From Pseudomonas sp. A-RE-19 (GTDB taxonomy: Bacteria > Pseudomonadota > Gammaproteobacteria > Pseudomonadales > Pseudomonadaceae): a DNA stretch of 64,000 bases. Position 1 is the stretch's first letter; the number at the start of each line of letters is the position of its first letter. Under the pieces are notes generated by a model, which made no database searches, was not told where the DNA came from, and saw only the letters and a list, made by a program, of their open reading frames with translations. Of this stretch, positions 26,915 through 36,338 are shown piece after piece. The stretch is from assembly GCF_019956555.1 (NCBI RefSeq), contig NZ_JAHBDQ010000066.1:160518-224517 (forward strand), read 5' to 3'. The translations under genes and the position numbers were made by a program.

Positions 26915-27802
26915 TCAAAGCACGTAGACGAAAACGAACAGACCGATCCACACCACGTCCACGAAGTGCCAGTACCAGCTCGCCGCCTCGAAGCCGAATT
27001 GATGGTCGGCATCGAAGTGCCCGCGCATGATCCGCATCAGCATCACGAACAGAATGATGGTGCCGATGGTCACGTGGGCGCCGTGGAAACCGGTGAGCAT
27101 GAAGAAGGTCGCGCCGTAGATGCCGGAACCCAGGGTCAGGCCCAGCTCGTGGTAGGCGTGCATGTATTCTTCGGCCTGAAAGCTAAGGAACCCGCAACCG
27201 AGCAACACGGTCAGCGCCAGCCAGATTTTCAGCGCGCCGCGATGGCCTTTTTTCAAGGCGTGGTGAGCGATGGTCACGGTGACACTGGAACTCACCAGCA
27301 GCACGGTATTGAGCAGCGGCAGGCCCCAGGGGCTGATGACTTCCTTGGGTGGAGGGAAGAGTTTCGAGTCCGGGTTGTTCAGCAGCGGCCAGCTGAACTC
27401 GAAGGTTGGCCACAGCATGTGGGCGATGCCTTTGGTGCCTTCACCTCCCAGTGCCGGGCCCGCGATGTTGCGCACATAAAACAGCGCACCGAAAAAGGCG
27501 ATGAAGAACATCACCTCCGAGAAAATGAACCAGCTCATGCCCCAGCGGAACGAGCGATCGAGTTGTGCGCTGTACAACCCCGCGCGACTTTCCTTGATCA
27601 CCGTTCCGAACCAGCCGAACAGCATGTAGGCCAGCAGCAGTCCGCCGACGAAAAAGATCAGCGGGCCGTGGGATTCCGGCCGCGCTGCCTTCAGGTCATT
27701 GAACCAGGTGCCCAGGCCGAACACCGTGACCAGCATGCCGACCGTGGCGATGATCGGCCATTTGCTCTGGGCTGGAACGTAATAATGTTCATGAGTTGCC
27801 AT
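26915..27802 (-). CDS. coxC: Cytochrome c oxidase subunit III
   Basis: The 295-aa protein has seven predicted membrane helices, with family patterns WHFVDVVWIGLF at the C terminus and GFHGAHVTIGT. It is a core aa3 oxidase subunit without cofactors. It follows cox11 by 33 bases and ends the structural operon; the opposite-strand DUF2909 gene begins beyond. Confidence 0.95.
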   Translation of the reverse strand: MATHEHYYVPAQSKWPIIATVGMLVTVFGLGTWFNDLKAARPESHGPLIFFVGGLLLAYMLFGWFGTVIKESRAGLYSAQLDRSFRWGMSWFIFSEVMFFIAFFGALFYVRNIAGPALGGEGTKGIAHMLWPTFEFSWPLLNNPDSKLFPPPKEVISPWGLPLLNTVLLVSSSVTVTIAHHALKKGHRGALKIWLALTVLLGCGFLSFQAEEYMHAYHELGLTLGSGIYGATFFMLTGFHGAHVTIGTIILFVMLMRIMRGHFDADHQFGFEAASWYWHFVDVVWIGLFVFVYVL

Positions 27803-27835
27803 TTATTGTTCTCCTTATCGGGCACGCTTTAACGC

Positions 27836-28393
27836 CTAGCCGCCGGTGCTGGCTGCAACGGCCACGGGCGGATGACGTGCGGTGATATCGAACAGCGTGT
27901 AAGACAGCGTCAGGTGCTTCACATCCTTGGGCATGTCGCGGTCAACGATGAACCGTACTGGCATTTCGATTCGCTGACCGGGCTGCAGCACTTGCTGGGT
28001 AAAGCAGAAACATTCGGTCTTGTGGAAGTACGCCGCGGCGGCGCTGGGCGCGATGCTCGGCACCGCCTGAGCGCTCATCGGGCGATCGGTGGGGTTGTGG
28101 GCGATAAAAATCATCTCGTTCACCGCCCCCGGGTGCGCGACCAGTTCATCACCCTTGGGATAGAAATCCCAGGCCATGTCGGCGGCATTGGTCGACAGAA
28201 ACTGCACGCGAACCTGCCGCGAGACGTCGACCGTTTGCTCGCCTTCATACTGCCCGGCGGTTTTGCCGTTGATGCCGAACGCCTTGCACATCACATCGTA
28301 GATCGGCACCAGGGCAAAGCCGAAGACAAACATCGCCACCACCACCAGCAACAGGCGGGTGACCAGTTTCTTCATCGAAATGGAATCAGCCAC
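27836..28393 (-). CDS. ctaG: Cytochrome c oxidase assembly protein CtaG/Cox11
   Basis: The 185-aa protein has one N-terminal membrane helix and a periplasmic domain with the copper-binding CFCF motif (TECFCFTQQ). It delivers copper to CuB of subunit I. The start is GTG at 28393 with GGAGG 9 bases before; the later ATG (MKKL) lacks a ribosome site, and the longer open frame upstream runs into a REP doublet. Confidence 0.93.
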   Translation of the reverse strand: MADSISMKKLVTRLLLVVVAMFVFGFALVPIYDVMCKAFGINGKTAGQYEGEQTVDVSRQVRVQFLSTNAADMAWDFYPKGDELVAHPGAVNEMIFIAHNPTDRPMSAQAVPSIAPSAAAAYFHKTECFCFTQQVLQPGQRIEMPVRFIVDRDMPKDVKHLTLSYTLFDITARHPPVAVAASTGG

Positions 28394-28418
28394 GATGCAA
28401 GCCCTCCACATCGAACCC

Positions 28419-28506
28419 TGTGGGAGCGAGCCTGCTCGCGAAGCAGGCGCCGCGATTTGGCAGACGGACCGCGTCATCGTTCTTCGCGAGCAAGCCCGCT
28501 CCCACA
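28419..28506. repeat. REP doublet, family C
   Basis: TGTGGGAGCGAGCCTGCTCG... and an imperfect inverted copy (two mismatches) lie inside the cox operon between coxA and cox11. The core differs from families A and B. It may lower expression downstream of coxA or stabilise the coxA mRNA end. Confidence 0.88.
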
Positions 28507-28519
28507 GAGGCTAGAGCGT

Positions 28520-30112
28520 TCATTTCACTTCCGGCGGTGTGGTGAAGGTGTGATACGGCGCGGGCGATGGAACGCTCCACTCAAGTCCTTCGGCGCCATC
28601 CCACGGCTTGGCCGGTGCCGGCTCGCCGCCGCGAATGGTCTTGATCACGATGAACAGGAAGAAGATCTGCGTGGCCCCGAACATGAACGCGCCGATCGAC
28701 GACACCATGTTGAAGTCGGCGAATTGCAGGTTGTAGTCCGGAATCCGCCGTGGCATGCCCGCCAGACCCACGAAGTGCATCGGGAAGAACGCCATGTTCA
28801 TGCCGATGAACGAGAGCCAGAAGTGCAATTTGCCGAGGGTTTCGTCGTACATGTGGCCGGTCCATTTCGGCAGCCAGAAGTAGGCCGAGGCGAAGATCCC
28901 GAAGATCGCCCCCGGCACCAGCACGTAGTGGAAGTGCGCGACCACGAAGTAGGTGTCCTGGTACTGGAAGTCCGCCGGGGCGATGGCCAGCATCAACCCG
29001 GAGAACCCGCCAATGGAGAACAGGATGACGAACGCCACGGCGAACAGCATCGGTGTCTCGAAGGTCAGCGAGCCTTGCCACATGGTGCTGGCCCAGTTGA
29101 ACACCTTGACCCCGGTGGGCACCGCGATCAGCAGCGTGGCGTACATGAAGAACAACTCGCCCACCAGCGGAATGCCAACCACGAACATGTGGTGAGCCCA
29201 GACGATGAATGACAGGAAGGCAATACTGGCCGTGGCATAGACCATCGAGGTGTAGCCAAACAGCGGCTTGCGCGAAAAGGCCGGGATGATCGAGCTGACG
29301 GCACCGAAGGCCGGCAGGATCATGATGTACACCTCAGGGTGACCGAAGAACCAGAACACATGCTGGAACAGCACCGGATCACCACCACCGGCGGCACTGA
29401 AGAAGCTGGTGCCGAAGTGGATGTCCATCAGCATCATGGTCACGCAACCGGCCAGCACCGGCATCACCGCGATCAACAGGAACGCGGTGATCAGCCAGGT
29501 CCAGACGAACAGCGGCATTTTCATCAGCGTCATGCCGGGGGCGCGCAGGTTGAGGATGGTCGCGATCACGTTGATCGCCCCCATGATCGAACTGATGCCC
29601 ATCAAGTGGATGGCGAAGATGAAGAACGTCACGCTTTCCGGCGCGTAGGTCGTCGACAGCGGTGCATAAAAGGTCCAGCCGAAGTTCGGCCCGCCGCCGG
29701 GGGTGAACAGGGTCGATACCAGCAGTAGAAACGCTGCCGGCAACAGCCAGAAACTGAAGTTGTTCATTCGCGGCAGAGCCATGTCCGGCGCGCCGATCAT
29801 CAATGGGATCATCCAGTTGGCGAGGCCGACGAAGGCCGGCATCACCGCACCGAAGACCATCACCAGACCGTGCATGGTGGTCATCTGGTTGAAGAACGCC
29901 GGCTCGACGATTTGCAGCCCTGGCTGGAACAGCTCGGCACGAATCACCATCGCGAACGAGCCACCCAGCAGGAACATGGAAAACGCAAACCACAGGTACA
30001 GCGTGCCGATATCCTTGTGGTTGGTGGTCAGCACCCAGCGCATCAGGCCTTTGGCGGGGCCGTGGGCGTGGGCGGTGCCGGTATGAACATGGTCATCGAC
30101 TACAACTGTCAT
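28520..30112 (-). CDS. coxA: Cytochrome c oxidase subunit I (aa3 type)
   Basis: The 530-aa protein has twelve membrane helices. Haem a and a3 and CuB ligands are visible: HGLVMVFG (haem a), WFFGHPEVYI (CuB His-Tyr cross-link), HHMFVVG (CuB His pair) and HFHYVLV (haem a3/a). It carries out oxygen reduction and proton pumping; residues for the D and K paths appear intact. It lies 82 bases after coxB. Confidence 0.97.
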   Translation of the reverse strand: MTVVVDDHVHTGTAHAHGPAKGLMRWVLTTNHKDIGTLYLWFAFSMFLLGGSFAMVIRAELFQPGLQIVEPAFFNQMTTMHGLVMVFGAVMPAFVGLANWMIPLMIGAPDMALPRMNNFSFWLLPAAFLLLVSTLFTPGGGPNFGWTFYAPLSTTYAPESVTFFIFAIHLMGISSIMGAINVIATILNLRAPGMTLMKMPLFVWTWLITAFLLIAVMPVLAGCVTMMLMDIHFGTSFFSAAGGGDPVLFQHVFWFFGHPEVYIMILPAFGAVSSIIPAFSRKPLFGYTSMVYATASIAFLSFIVWAHHMFVVGIPLVGELFFMYATLLIAVPTGVKVFNWASTMWQGSLTFETPMLFAVAFVILFSIGGFSGLMLAIAPADFQYQDTYFVVAHFHYVLVPGAIFGIFASAYFWLPKWTGHMYDETLGKLHFWLSFIGMNMAFFPMHFVGLAGMPRRIPDYNLQFADFNMVSSIGAFMFGATQIFFLFIVIKTIRGGEPAPAKPWDGAEGLEWSVPSPAPYHTFTTPPEVK

Positions 30113-30194
30113 GTCCTGTCTCCTGCAAACGGATGGGCTGGGCGGGCCGGGGCGTCATGCCCCGAGCGGTTCCTTACGTACGCAATAGACCGGG

Positions 30195-31322
30195 TCATTT
30201 GCTTTGCGCCTGTTTCAGCTCCAGCACTTCTTTAGGGGTGACCATGTCGCCTTTGTTGTTGCCCCAGGCGTTACGTTCGTAGGTCACGACCGCTGCGATA
30301 TCGACTTCCGAGAGCTGCTTGCCGAACGCCGCCATGGCGGTGCCGGGTTTGCCGAAGTAAACGCGGTGCAGGTGGTCGGCTTTGGGCCCGGTAGCAATCG
30401 GCGAGCCTTTGAGCGCCGGGAACATTGGCGGCAGGCCCTGGCCTTCGGCCTGGTGACAGGCCACGCAGGTGGTGTGATAGATCTTGTCGCCGCGCTCTTT
30501 GAGCTCGTCCAGGGTCCATTCCTTGCTGGTCAGCTCTTTAAGTTGCGCGGCTTCTGCCTTGCGTTCGGCCAGCCAGGTTTCGTAGTCGGCCTTTTCCTTG
30601 ACCTCGACCACAATCGGCATGAAGCCGTGGTCCTTGCCGCACAATTCGGCGCACTGACCACGGTAGATGCCGGGCTTGTCGATACGGGTCCAGGATTCAT
30701 TGACGAAGCCCGGAATCGCATCGCGCTTGACCGCGAAGGCCGGCACCCACCAGGAGTGGATGACGTCGGCGGAGGTCACCAGAAAGCGCACCTTGGCGCC
30801 GATCGGCAATACCAGCGGCTTGTCGACCTCCAACAGGTAATGCTCGCCCTTGGCTTCCTTGTTGTGGATCTGATCGGCGGGTGTGGTCAGGTTGCTGAAG
30901 AATTCGACGTCCTGACCCAGGTATTTGTAGTGCCATTTCCACTGATAACCGGTGACCTGGATATCGATATCCGGCTCCGTGTTGTCGTACATCTTGATCA
31001 GGGTCGCGGTAGCGGGAACCGCCATGGCCACCAGAATCAGCAGGGGCACGATGGTCCAGAGGATTTCGACGGTGGTGCTTTCATGAAATTTTGCGGCCAC
31101 CTGCCCGGTAGAGCGGCGGTGAAGGATCATCGACCAGAACATGGCGCCGAAGACGATGATGCCGATCACTACACAGATCCAGAAAATGGTCATGTGCAGA
31201 TCGAATACTGCGTGACTGATCTCAGTCGCTCCAGGCGCCATATTCACAGTCCAGGCCGCTTGCGCCTGACTGAAAATCGACCACAACAGGAGGCCCATCC
31301 AGACATGTGGATGTCGCATCAT
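30195..31322 (-). CDS. coxB: Cytochrome c oxidase subunit II with fused cytochrome c domain
   Basis: The 375-aa protein has a signal/first helix, two membrane helices (about 40-115), a CuA domain (HSWWVPAF and CAELCGKDHGFM supply the His, Cys and Met ligands) and a C-terminal cytochrome c domain with CVACH at about residue 286. This is the caa3-like form, able to take electrons directly from soluble carriers. It is the first gene of the operon coxB-coxA-ctaG-coxC. Confidence 0.95.
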   Translation of the reverse strand: MMRHPHVWMGLLLWSIFSQAQAAWTVNMAPGATEISHAVFDLHMTIFWICVVIGIIVFGAMFWSMILHRRSTGQVAAKFHESTTVEILWTIVPLLILVAMAVPATATLIKMYDNTEPDIDIQVTGYQWKWHYKYLGQDVEFFSNLTTPADQIHNKEAKGEHYLLEVDKPLVLPIGAKVRFLVTSADVIHSWWVPAFAVKRDAIPGFVNESWTRIDKPGIYRGQCAELCGKDHGFMPIVVEVKEKADYETWLAERKAEAAQLKELTSKEWTLDELKERGDKIYHTTCVACHQAEGQGLPPMFPALKGSPIATGPKADHLHRVYFGKPGTAMAAFGKQLSEVDIAAVVTYERNAWGNNKGDMVTPKEVLELKQAQSK

Positions 31323-31693
31323 TGCGGGTTCCCCTTATAGTTCTTTTTATCCCGCCGGCTTTCACCTGCGGCAAGGGAGCGGCATTTTCAGACTACGAAC
31401 TTGAATCGCCGAGCCTTGCTGCATATGCAGTCGGGCGTCATCAGCTAACTCCATTCAGAACCGAGTATAGACAGCGACTGCCACCTCGCAACGCGATGGG
31501 GTAAATCAGCTGAAACAGGTTGAACTTGCGTTCCAGGTCACGAATGGAGAAGGATGCAGACGAGTGGTGGCAAATCGATATAACTTTGATGTCTCAAGGA
31601 TGAAATAATTATGACAAATGCGTCTTAGCATTTTTCACAAGCCAGCTAAGTTATGTCTTCCCTATTTCATTGCCTTTGTTTCCTGGAGCTTTC
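31323..31693. other. 371-base intergenic region between coxB and an unknown gene
   Basis: No coding frame is convincing. The region must hold the divergent promoters of the cox operon and of the plus-strand gene at 31694. The half near that gene is AT-rich. No terminator or repeat was seen. Confidence 0.6.
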
Positions 31694-32344
31694 ATGAACA
31701 CCGCCGCATTGCGCGAGCAGATCCAAAAAGCCAAACAACATGAGGCCGAGACCAGCCAGCTGACCCGTCAGCTGGAAACCCAACTGCCGCACCTTCACTC
31801 CGCCATCCAATTGCCGGATGTCGACGCGAACGGCGTGATGACGCGTTTTGTGGCCGCGTATATAGAACAAGTACCGGACCTGCTGGATGCAGCCAATGAA
31901 GTCGCCAAGGAAGCGGGCATTGAATCGCAGATCAGACCGGTGCTGACAATCGCCGAGCAGTTCTTCCTCCAGCCGCCGGTCATCATGGCGGGTCACATCG
32001 GCCTGGACAGCCTGCTGGATGAAGCTTATCTGGCGCATCGCCTGGTTGAAGAGGTCAATGACCTTTACATCAAGCATTTTGGCCAGCCATTGATCCCGTT
32101 GGACATGACGGTTGCCAATCTGATCGCCCACCAACTGATCGGCGAAGCATTTGCCAATCAACTGGATGAGGCGGTGCATCACGCCGTGGACGAGATGCTG
32201 AACGATGAAAGTTTCGCGCTGGAATCGGTAGAGGCCTACCGCGACAAACTCAGCAGCCCGGACACCGGCGCTGCGTGGAAGCGCTGGCCGTGCCTGTCGC
32301 GCCAATTGGGCGTGGGCCTTGAGCTGGATCAGCCAGCGGCGTAA
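31694..32344 (+). CDS. Uncharacterised all-helical protein (PA0104-like by position)
   Basis: I do not recognise a domain. The 216-aa acidic protein seems wholly helical: a coiled N terminus (about 1-30), then amphipathic helices, with conserved-looking HIGLDSLLDEAYLAHRLVEEVNDLY and ANQLDEAVHHAVDEM. No signal peptide or membrane part is seen, so it is likely cytoplasmic. The start ATG follows CCTGGAG; an upstream in-frame start is less well placed. It lies between the cox operon and the SulP gene with a REP doublet after it. Confidence 0.7.
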   Translation: MNTAALREQIQKAKQHEAETSQLTRQLETQLPHLHSAIQLPDVDANGVMTRFVAAYIEQVPDLLDAANEVAKEAGIESQIRPVLTIAEQFFLQPPVIMAGHIGLDSLLDEAYLAHRLVEEVNDLYIKHFGQPLIPLDMTVANLIAHQLIGEAFANQLDEAVHHAVDEMLNDESFALESVEAYRDKLSSPDTGAAWKRWPCLSRQLGVGLELDQPAA

Positions 32345-32356
32345 GTCTATGCAATA

Positions 32357-32452
32357 CCTGTAGGAGCGAGGCTTGCCCGCGAAGGCGGCATGACATTCAA
32401 CATTGATGTCGACTGACACGCCGCCTTCGCGGGCAAGCCTCGCTCCTACAGG
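32357..32452. repeat. REP doublet (REPIN), family A, opposite arm order
   Basis: CCTGTAGGAGCGAGGCTTGC ... and its inverted copy enclose about 40 bases, with inner pairing of GGCGGC/GCCGCC. The arm order is reversed with respect to copies 1 and 2. Lies between convergent genes. Confidence 0.9.
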
Positions 32453-32456
32453 TGGT

Positions 32457-33983
32457 TTAACCGGCTGAACCTACTCCGGTCGTAGTACGCAACCGTCCTT
32501 CAAGCCTGCGCTTCAACCCCCGCGCTTCAATCAACAGCTTCGAACCCTTGGCCGCATTGGCCCGGCCCCACTCCTCCAGCAACTCCAGACACGAGTGATC
32601 GATGTAGCTCAGGTTATTGAGCGGCACATGCACTGTCGCGCCTGCCGGAATGCTCCCCAGTACTTGGGTCAACGCCGGCACTTTGAGAAAGGTCGCGGCT
32701 CCCACCAGTCGTAGCTCCATCTCGCCGTCCGCCGGCAGATCGATCAGGCTGATTTTCAGGCGCGAAGCCTTCCAGGCCAGTTTGGCCAGTGTCAGGCCAA
32801 AGCCGATCAGCACACCGGTCAGCAGATCGGTGAAGATGATTGCCAGTGCGGTCGCCGCATACGTAAACATCGGCATTCGGCCATAACGGCCCAGGCCGCG
32901 AAAGGCCTTGAGGTCTACCAGTTTGAAACCGGTGTAAACCAGGACCCCCGCCAGACTCGCCACCGGAATGCTTTGCAGCACGCTCGAAAGCAGTAGCACG
33001 AAAGCCAGCAACCACAGGCCATGAAACACCGTCGACAATCGGGTAGTGGCGCCGGCCTGAACGTTGGCCGAGCTGCGCACGATCACCCCGGTCATCGGCA
33101 GCGCGCCGAGCAGACCGCACAGCATGTTGCCCACACCTTGCGCCGACAGTTCACGATCGAAGTCCGAGCGCTGGCCGTTGTGCATACGGTCCACCGCGGC
33201 GGCGGACAGCAAGGTTTCGGCGCTGGCGATAAAGGCCACGGCGAAGGCGGCGATCAGCAGGGTCGGGTCGGCGAGGTTGAGCAAGTCTGCCGGGCGCAGC
33301 CAATCGATGGCTTCTGCCAGGTTGGCCGGGACTTCCACGCGTTTGACCTGCAATGCGAGCATCAGACTGGCGACCGTTGCCAGACCGACCCCAAGCAATG
33401 CACCGGGAACGAAACGCAGGGAATGCGGGCGGAATTTTTCCCACAGCCACATCACGGCAATGGTCGACAAGCCGAGCAAACCCGCTTGCCAGCCAAAGGA
33501 AGGCAAAGCCTGAATCACTGCTGCGGGGAAGGCCGCCAGATTATCCAGCCCCGACGGCTTGGGCACGGCGTCGAGCATCACATGCACCTGCGACAGCACG
33601 ATCAACACCCCAATCCCGGCAAGCATGCCGTACACCACAGCCGGCGCCGTGACCCGAAACCAGCAACCCAGTTTCAGGCGCCCGGCCACCAATTGCAGAA
33701 AACCCGCCAGCAGCAGAATCGGCCCAAGCATGGCAATACCATGCTGGCGCACCAGTTCGAACACCAATACCGCCAGACCCGCCGCCGGGCCGCTGACTTG
33801 CAGCGGCGAGCCGGCAAGCCAACCGACCACCAGGCCACCGATGATACCGGTGATCAGTCCTTTGGACGGTGGCAGTCCCGAGGCGATGGCGATGCCCATG
33901 CACAAGGGCAGGGCGACCAGAAACACAACCACCGAAGCCAGTAGCTCCCGTGGCAGAACAGCTTTTAGTTGAGCAGCACGCAT
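32457..33983 (-). CDS. SulP family anion permease, probably bicarbonate or sulfate transporter
   Basis: The 508-aa protein has 10 or more membrane helices (sulfate transporter core, about 15-400) and a C-terminal STAS domain (about 420-505, with LNNLSYIDHSCLELLEEW). The start MRAAQLK has a GGGAG site 7 bases before it. The gene lies 80 bases downstream of a beta-carbonic anhydrase and on the same strand; such CA-SulP pairs point to bicarbonate uptake, although sulfate cannot be excluded. Matches PA0103 by position. Confidence 0.88.
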   Translation of the reverse strand: MRAAQLKAVLPRELLASVVVFLVALPLCMGIAIASGLPPSKGLITGIIGGLVVGWLAGSPLQVSGPAAGLAVLVFELVRQHGIAMLGPILLLAGFLQLVAGRLKLGCWFRVTAPAVVYGMLAGIGVLIVLSQVHVMLDAVPKPSGLDNLAAFPAAVIQALPSFGWQAGLLGLSTIAVMWLWEKFRPHSLRFVPGALLGVGLATVASLMLALQVKRVEVPANLAEAIDWLRPADLLNLADPTLLIAAFAVAFIASAETLLSAAAVDRMHNGQRSDFDRELSAQGVGNMLCGLLGALPMTGVIVRSSANVQAGATTRLSTVFHGLWLLAFVLLLSSVLQSIPVASLAGVLVYTGFKLVDLKAFRGLGRYGRMPMFTYAATALAIIFTDLLTGVLIGFGLTLAKLAWKASRLKISLIDLPADGEMELRLVGAATFLKVPALTQVLGSIPAGATVHVPLNNLSYIDHSCLELLEEWGRANAAKGSKLLIEARGLKRRLEGRLRTTTGVGSAG

Positions 33984-34063
33984 GGTGACTCTCCCGAAGT
34001 TTTCTTCAGGCATGGCAAAGCAGGCTGCCAGATCAGCAGCCTCGGCTAAACCACACGGAGGAT

Positions 34064-34795
34064 TTAGAAGCGCGCTTTAGGCGTCGCCACCGGAATCGGA
34101 TGACTGCCATCGAGCGGCAGGAACCCCCCCTGATCCGCGTCGTAAGCTTTGATTTCGCTGGTTTCGATGTTGTAGACCCAACCATGGATAAACAGCTGAC
34201 CATTGGCCATGCGCGAGGCCACCGACGGGTGCGTGCGCAAATGCTGCAACTGAGCGATCACATTCTCCTCGGTGAGGATGTGCATGCTCTCGTTTTCGTC
34301 AGTGCAATGGCAGTTGTCCTGAACCATGGTTTTCGCCACTTCGGCGTGACGCAGCCAGGCTTTGACCGTTGGCATTTTTTCCAGGCTCTGCGGATTGAGT
34401 ACCGCGCGCATGGCGCCGCAGTCGGAGTGCCCGCAGATAATGATGTGCTGCACGCCGAGGGCCAGCACCGCGTATTCGATGGCCGTGGAAACACCGCCGT
34501 TCATTTGCCCATAAGGCGGCACGACGTTGCCGACGTTACGGGTCACGAACAGGTCGCCGGGGGCGCTTTGGGTGATCAGTTCGGGAACGATGCGCGAATC
34601 AGCGCATGCGATGAACATCGCCCGGGGCCGCTGGGCCGTGGCGAGTTTTTTGAAGAGTTCTTCCTGCTGCGGAAAGATCTCGTGATGAAAGTGCAAAAAA
34701 CCGTCAACGATATGCTGCAGCGCTGCATCGGCGGTTTCCGCCTCGGGTTGGGCTGAAGCCGACGCAGCCAACGGCTGTTTATCCTTGTCACTCAT
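34064..34795 (-). CDS. Beta-class carbonic anhydrase
   Basis: The 243-aa enzyme interconverts CO2 and bicarbonate. Zinc ligands and catalytic residues are in CADSR (Cys, Asp-Arg pair) and GHSDCGAM (His, Cys). The N-terminal about 25 residues are Ala/Gln-rich and disordered. A ribosome site AGAGGA precedes the ATG. First gene of the pair with the SulP permease. Confidence 0.93.
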   Translation of the reverse strand: MSDKDKQPLAASASAQPEAETADAALQHIVDGFLHFHHEIFPQQEELFKKLATAQRPRAMFIACADSRIVPELITQSAPGDLFVTRNVGNVVPPYGQMNGGVSTAIEYAVLALGVQHIIICGHSDCGAMRAVLNPQSLEKMPTVKAWLRHAEVAKTMVQDNCHCTDENESMHILTEENVIAQLQHLRTHPSVASRMANGQLFIHGWVYNIETSEIKAYDADQGGFLPLDGSHPIPVATPKARF

Positions 34796-35039
34796 GATTC
34801 ATCCTCTTTGGCGGAGTCAGGGAATTTTCCCGTTTTGTCCGATGTGAAGCCAGTGGCTGTTTAAAAAACATCCAGGTCAAAAAGCCAGACCCATCAGTCA
34901 CTCGATGAACAAGGTAGCCGTCGAAACTTAATTCAAACTGAATAAAACGCTCTAGAACGAGTGTTCCAGGTCACAAGAAGCGTGACCAGCCTAAACGCGG
35001 TGCATCTTTTTCTCTACTCAACCATAGGGCCAATTGTCC

Positions 35040-36098
35040 TTAAATCAACGACATCTGGCGACCCGGCGGACAGAAGGCTGCGCAATCCAGATTGAAACCT
35101 TCCCGATGATTGAGTCCCAACCGTTTGATGGTTTTGGCAAATCGTTGCGCCAGCAGGTCGGCAAATGGCCCCTCACCGCGCATTCGGGCCCCGAACCGGC
35201 TGTCGTAGAGCTCGCCACCACGGCTTTGACGGATCAGGCTCAACACGTGAGCTGCACGCTGAGGATAATGCGCGGCCAGCCACTCTTCGAACAGCGGCGC
35301 CACTTCCAGCGGCAGGCGCAACATCATGTAGGCCGCGCTTTGCGCACCAGCCGCATGGGCTTCGGTGAGCAGGCTTTCGAGTTCGCTGTCGTTGATCATT
35401 GGAATCATCGGCGAGCACAAAACCCCCACGGGAATCCCGGCTTCGCGCATCACCCGGATCGCCCGCAGTCGTGCCTTGGGCGCCGCGGCGCGAGGTTCGA
35501 GGATGCGTTTGAGTTCGTCATCCAGCGTGGTCAGGCTGATCATCACCGCCACCAGCCTTTGCTCGGCGAGCTCGGCCAGCAGGTCCAGGTCGCGAAGAAT
35601 CAGCGAGCCCTTGGTGATGATGGTCACCGGGTGGCGGTAACGCAGCAGCACTTCCAGGGTTTTACGGGTGATTCTGTGTTCGCGCTCGATCGGCTGGTAA
35701 GGGTCGGTGTTGGAACCCAGGTTGATCGGCGCGCATTGATAGCCGCGCTTGGACAGTTGTTCTTCCAGTACGTCGGCGGCGTTGGTCTTGGCGATCAGTT
35801 TGGTTTCGAAATCCAGTCCCGGCGACAGGTCCCAATAGGCGTGACTGGGCCGCGCATAACAGTAGATGCACCCATGCTCGCAGCCGCGATAGGGATTGAT
35901 CGAACGATCGAAGGGCAAATCCGGCGAGTTATTGCGGGTAATGATGGTTTTCGCCGTCTCGATGCGCACCTCCGTGCCCTGGGTAATCGGCACTTCCTGA
36001 TACCAGCCATCGTCCTCGGCCACCGAGCGATTGGGCGCGAAGCGGTTGTGCGGATTGGTGGCGGTGCCGCGACCGCGGGGTGGCAGAGGCGTATTCAT
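35040..36098 (-). CDS. Radical SAM protein of the SPL-like PA0069 family
   Basis: The 352-aa protein has the radical SAM cluster motif in GCEHGCIYCYAR (CxxxCxxC) near residue 74-82, followed by the SAM-binding barrel; family relatives are described as spore photoproduct lyase-like. The reaction is not known, but a perfect CTG-N10-CAG LexA box lies 18 bases before the start, so it is expected to be part of the SOS response, as the P. aeruginosa homologue is reported to be from memory of published LexA lists. The first codons are Pro/Arg/Gly-rich. Confidence 0.85.
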   Translation of the reverse strand: MNTPLPPRGRGTATNPHNRFAPNRSVAEDDGWYQEVPITQGTEVRIETAKTIITRNNSPDLPFDRSINPYRGCEHGCIYCYARPSHAYWDLSPGLDFETKLIAKTNAADVLEEQLSKRGYQCAPINLGSNTDPYQPIEREHRITRKTLEVLLRYRHPVTIITKGSLILRDLDLLAELAEQRLVAVMISLTTLDDELKRILEPRAAAPKARLRAIRVMREAGIPVGVLCSPMIPMINDSELESLLTEAHAAGAQSAAYMMLRLPLEVAPLFEEWLAAHYPQRAAHVLSLIRQSRGGELYDSRFGARMRGEGPFADLLAQRFAKTIKRLGLNHREGFNLDCAAFCPPGRQMSLI

Positions 36099-36115
36099 CG
36101 ATAAAAGCCCTATAG

Positions 36116-36131
36116 CTGTATGTGCATACAG
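36116..36131. promoter_or_regulatory. LexA (SOS) box upstream of the radical SAM gene
   Basis: CTGTATGTGCATACAG: CTG-N10-CAG with TATG/CATA symmetry, matching the gamma-proteobacterial SOS consensus, 18 bases upstream of the minus-strand start. Confidence 0.85.
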
Positions 36132-36338
36132 TATCCGAACATCAAACGACAGACCAGTGCCGTTCGGCAGCTTCCTGCTCGATATAAATTAAACAAACTA
36201 AAAAATGAACTAATGATCAAAAAAGTCCCCCGACAGTCATCGCGAGAAACATATACCACGTGGCGCACTTACAAAAACTGCCGGTACTATCCGCTCCACA
36301 CGAAGTTGTCGTGGATCAATAATTAGAAGGATCTAATC

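Noticed and set aside
33021..33944. 307-codon plus-strand frame opposite the SulP gene
   Set aside because: Gln/His/Arg-rich composition typical of antisense frames; no motif.
36120..36326. 68-codon plus-strand frame in the AT-rich gap
   Set aside because: No ribosome site, overlaps the LexA box, and has no similarity I can recognise.
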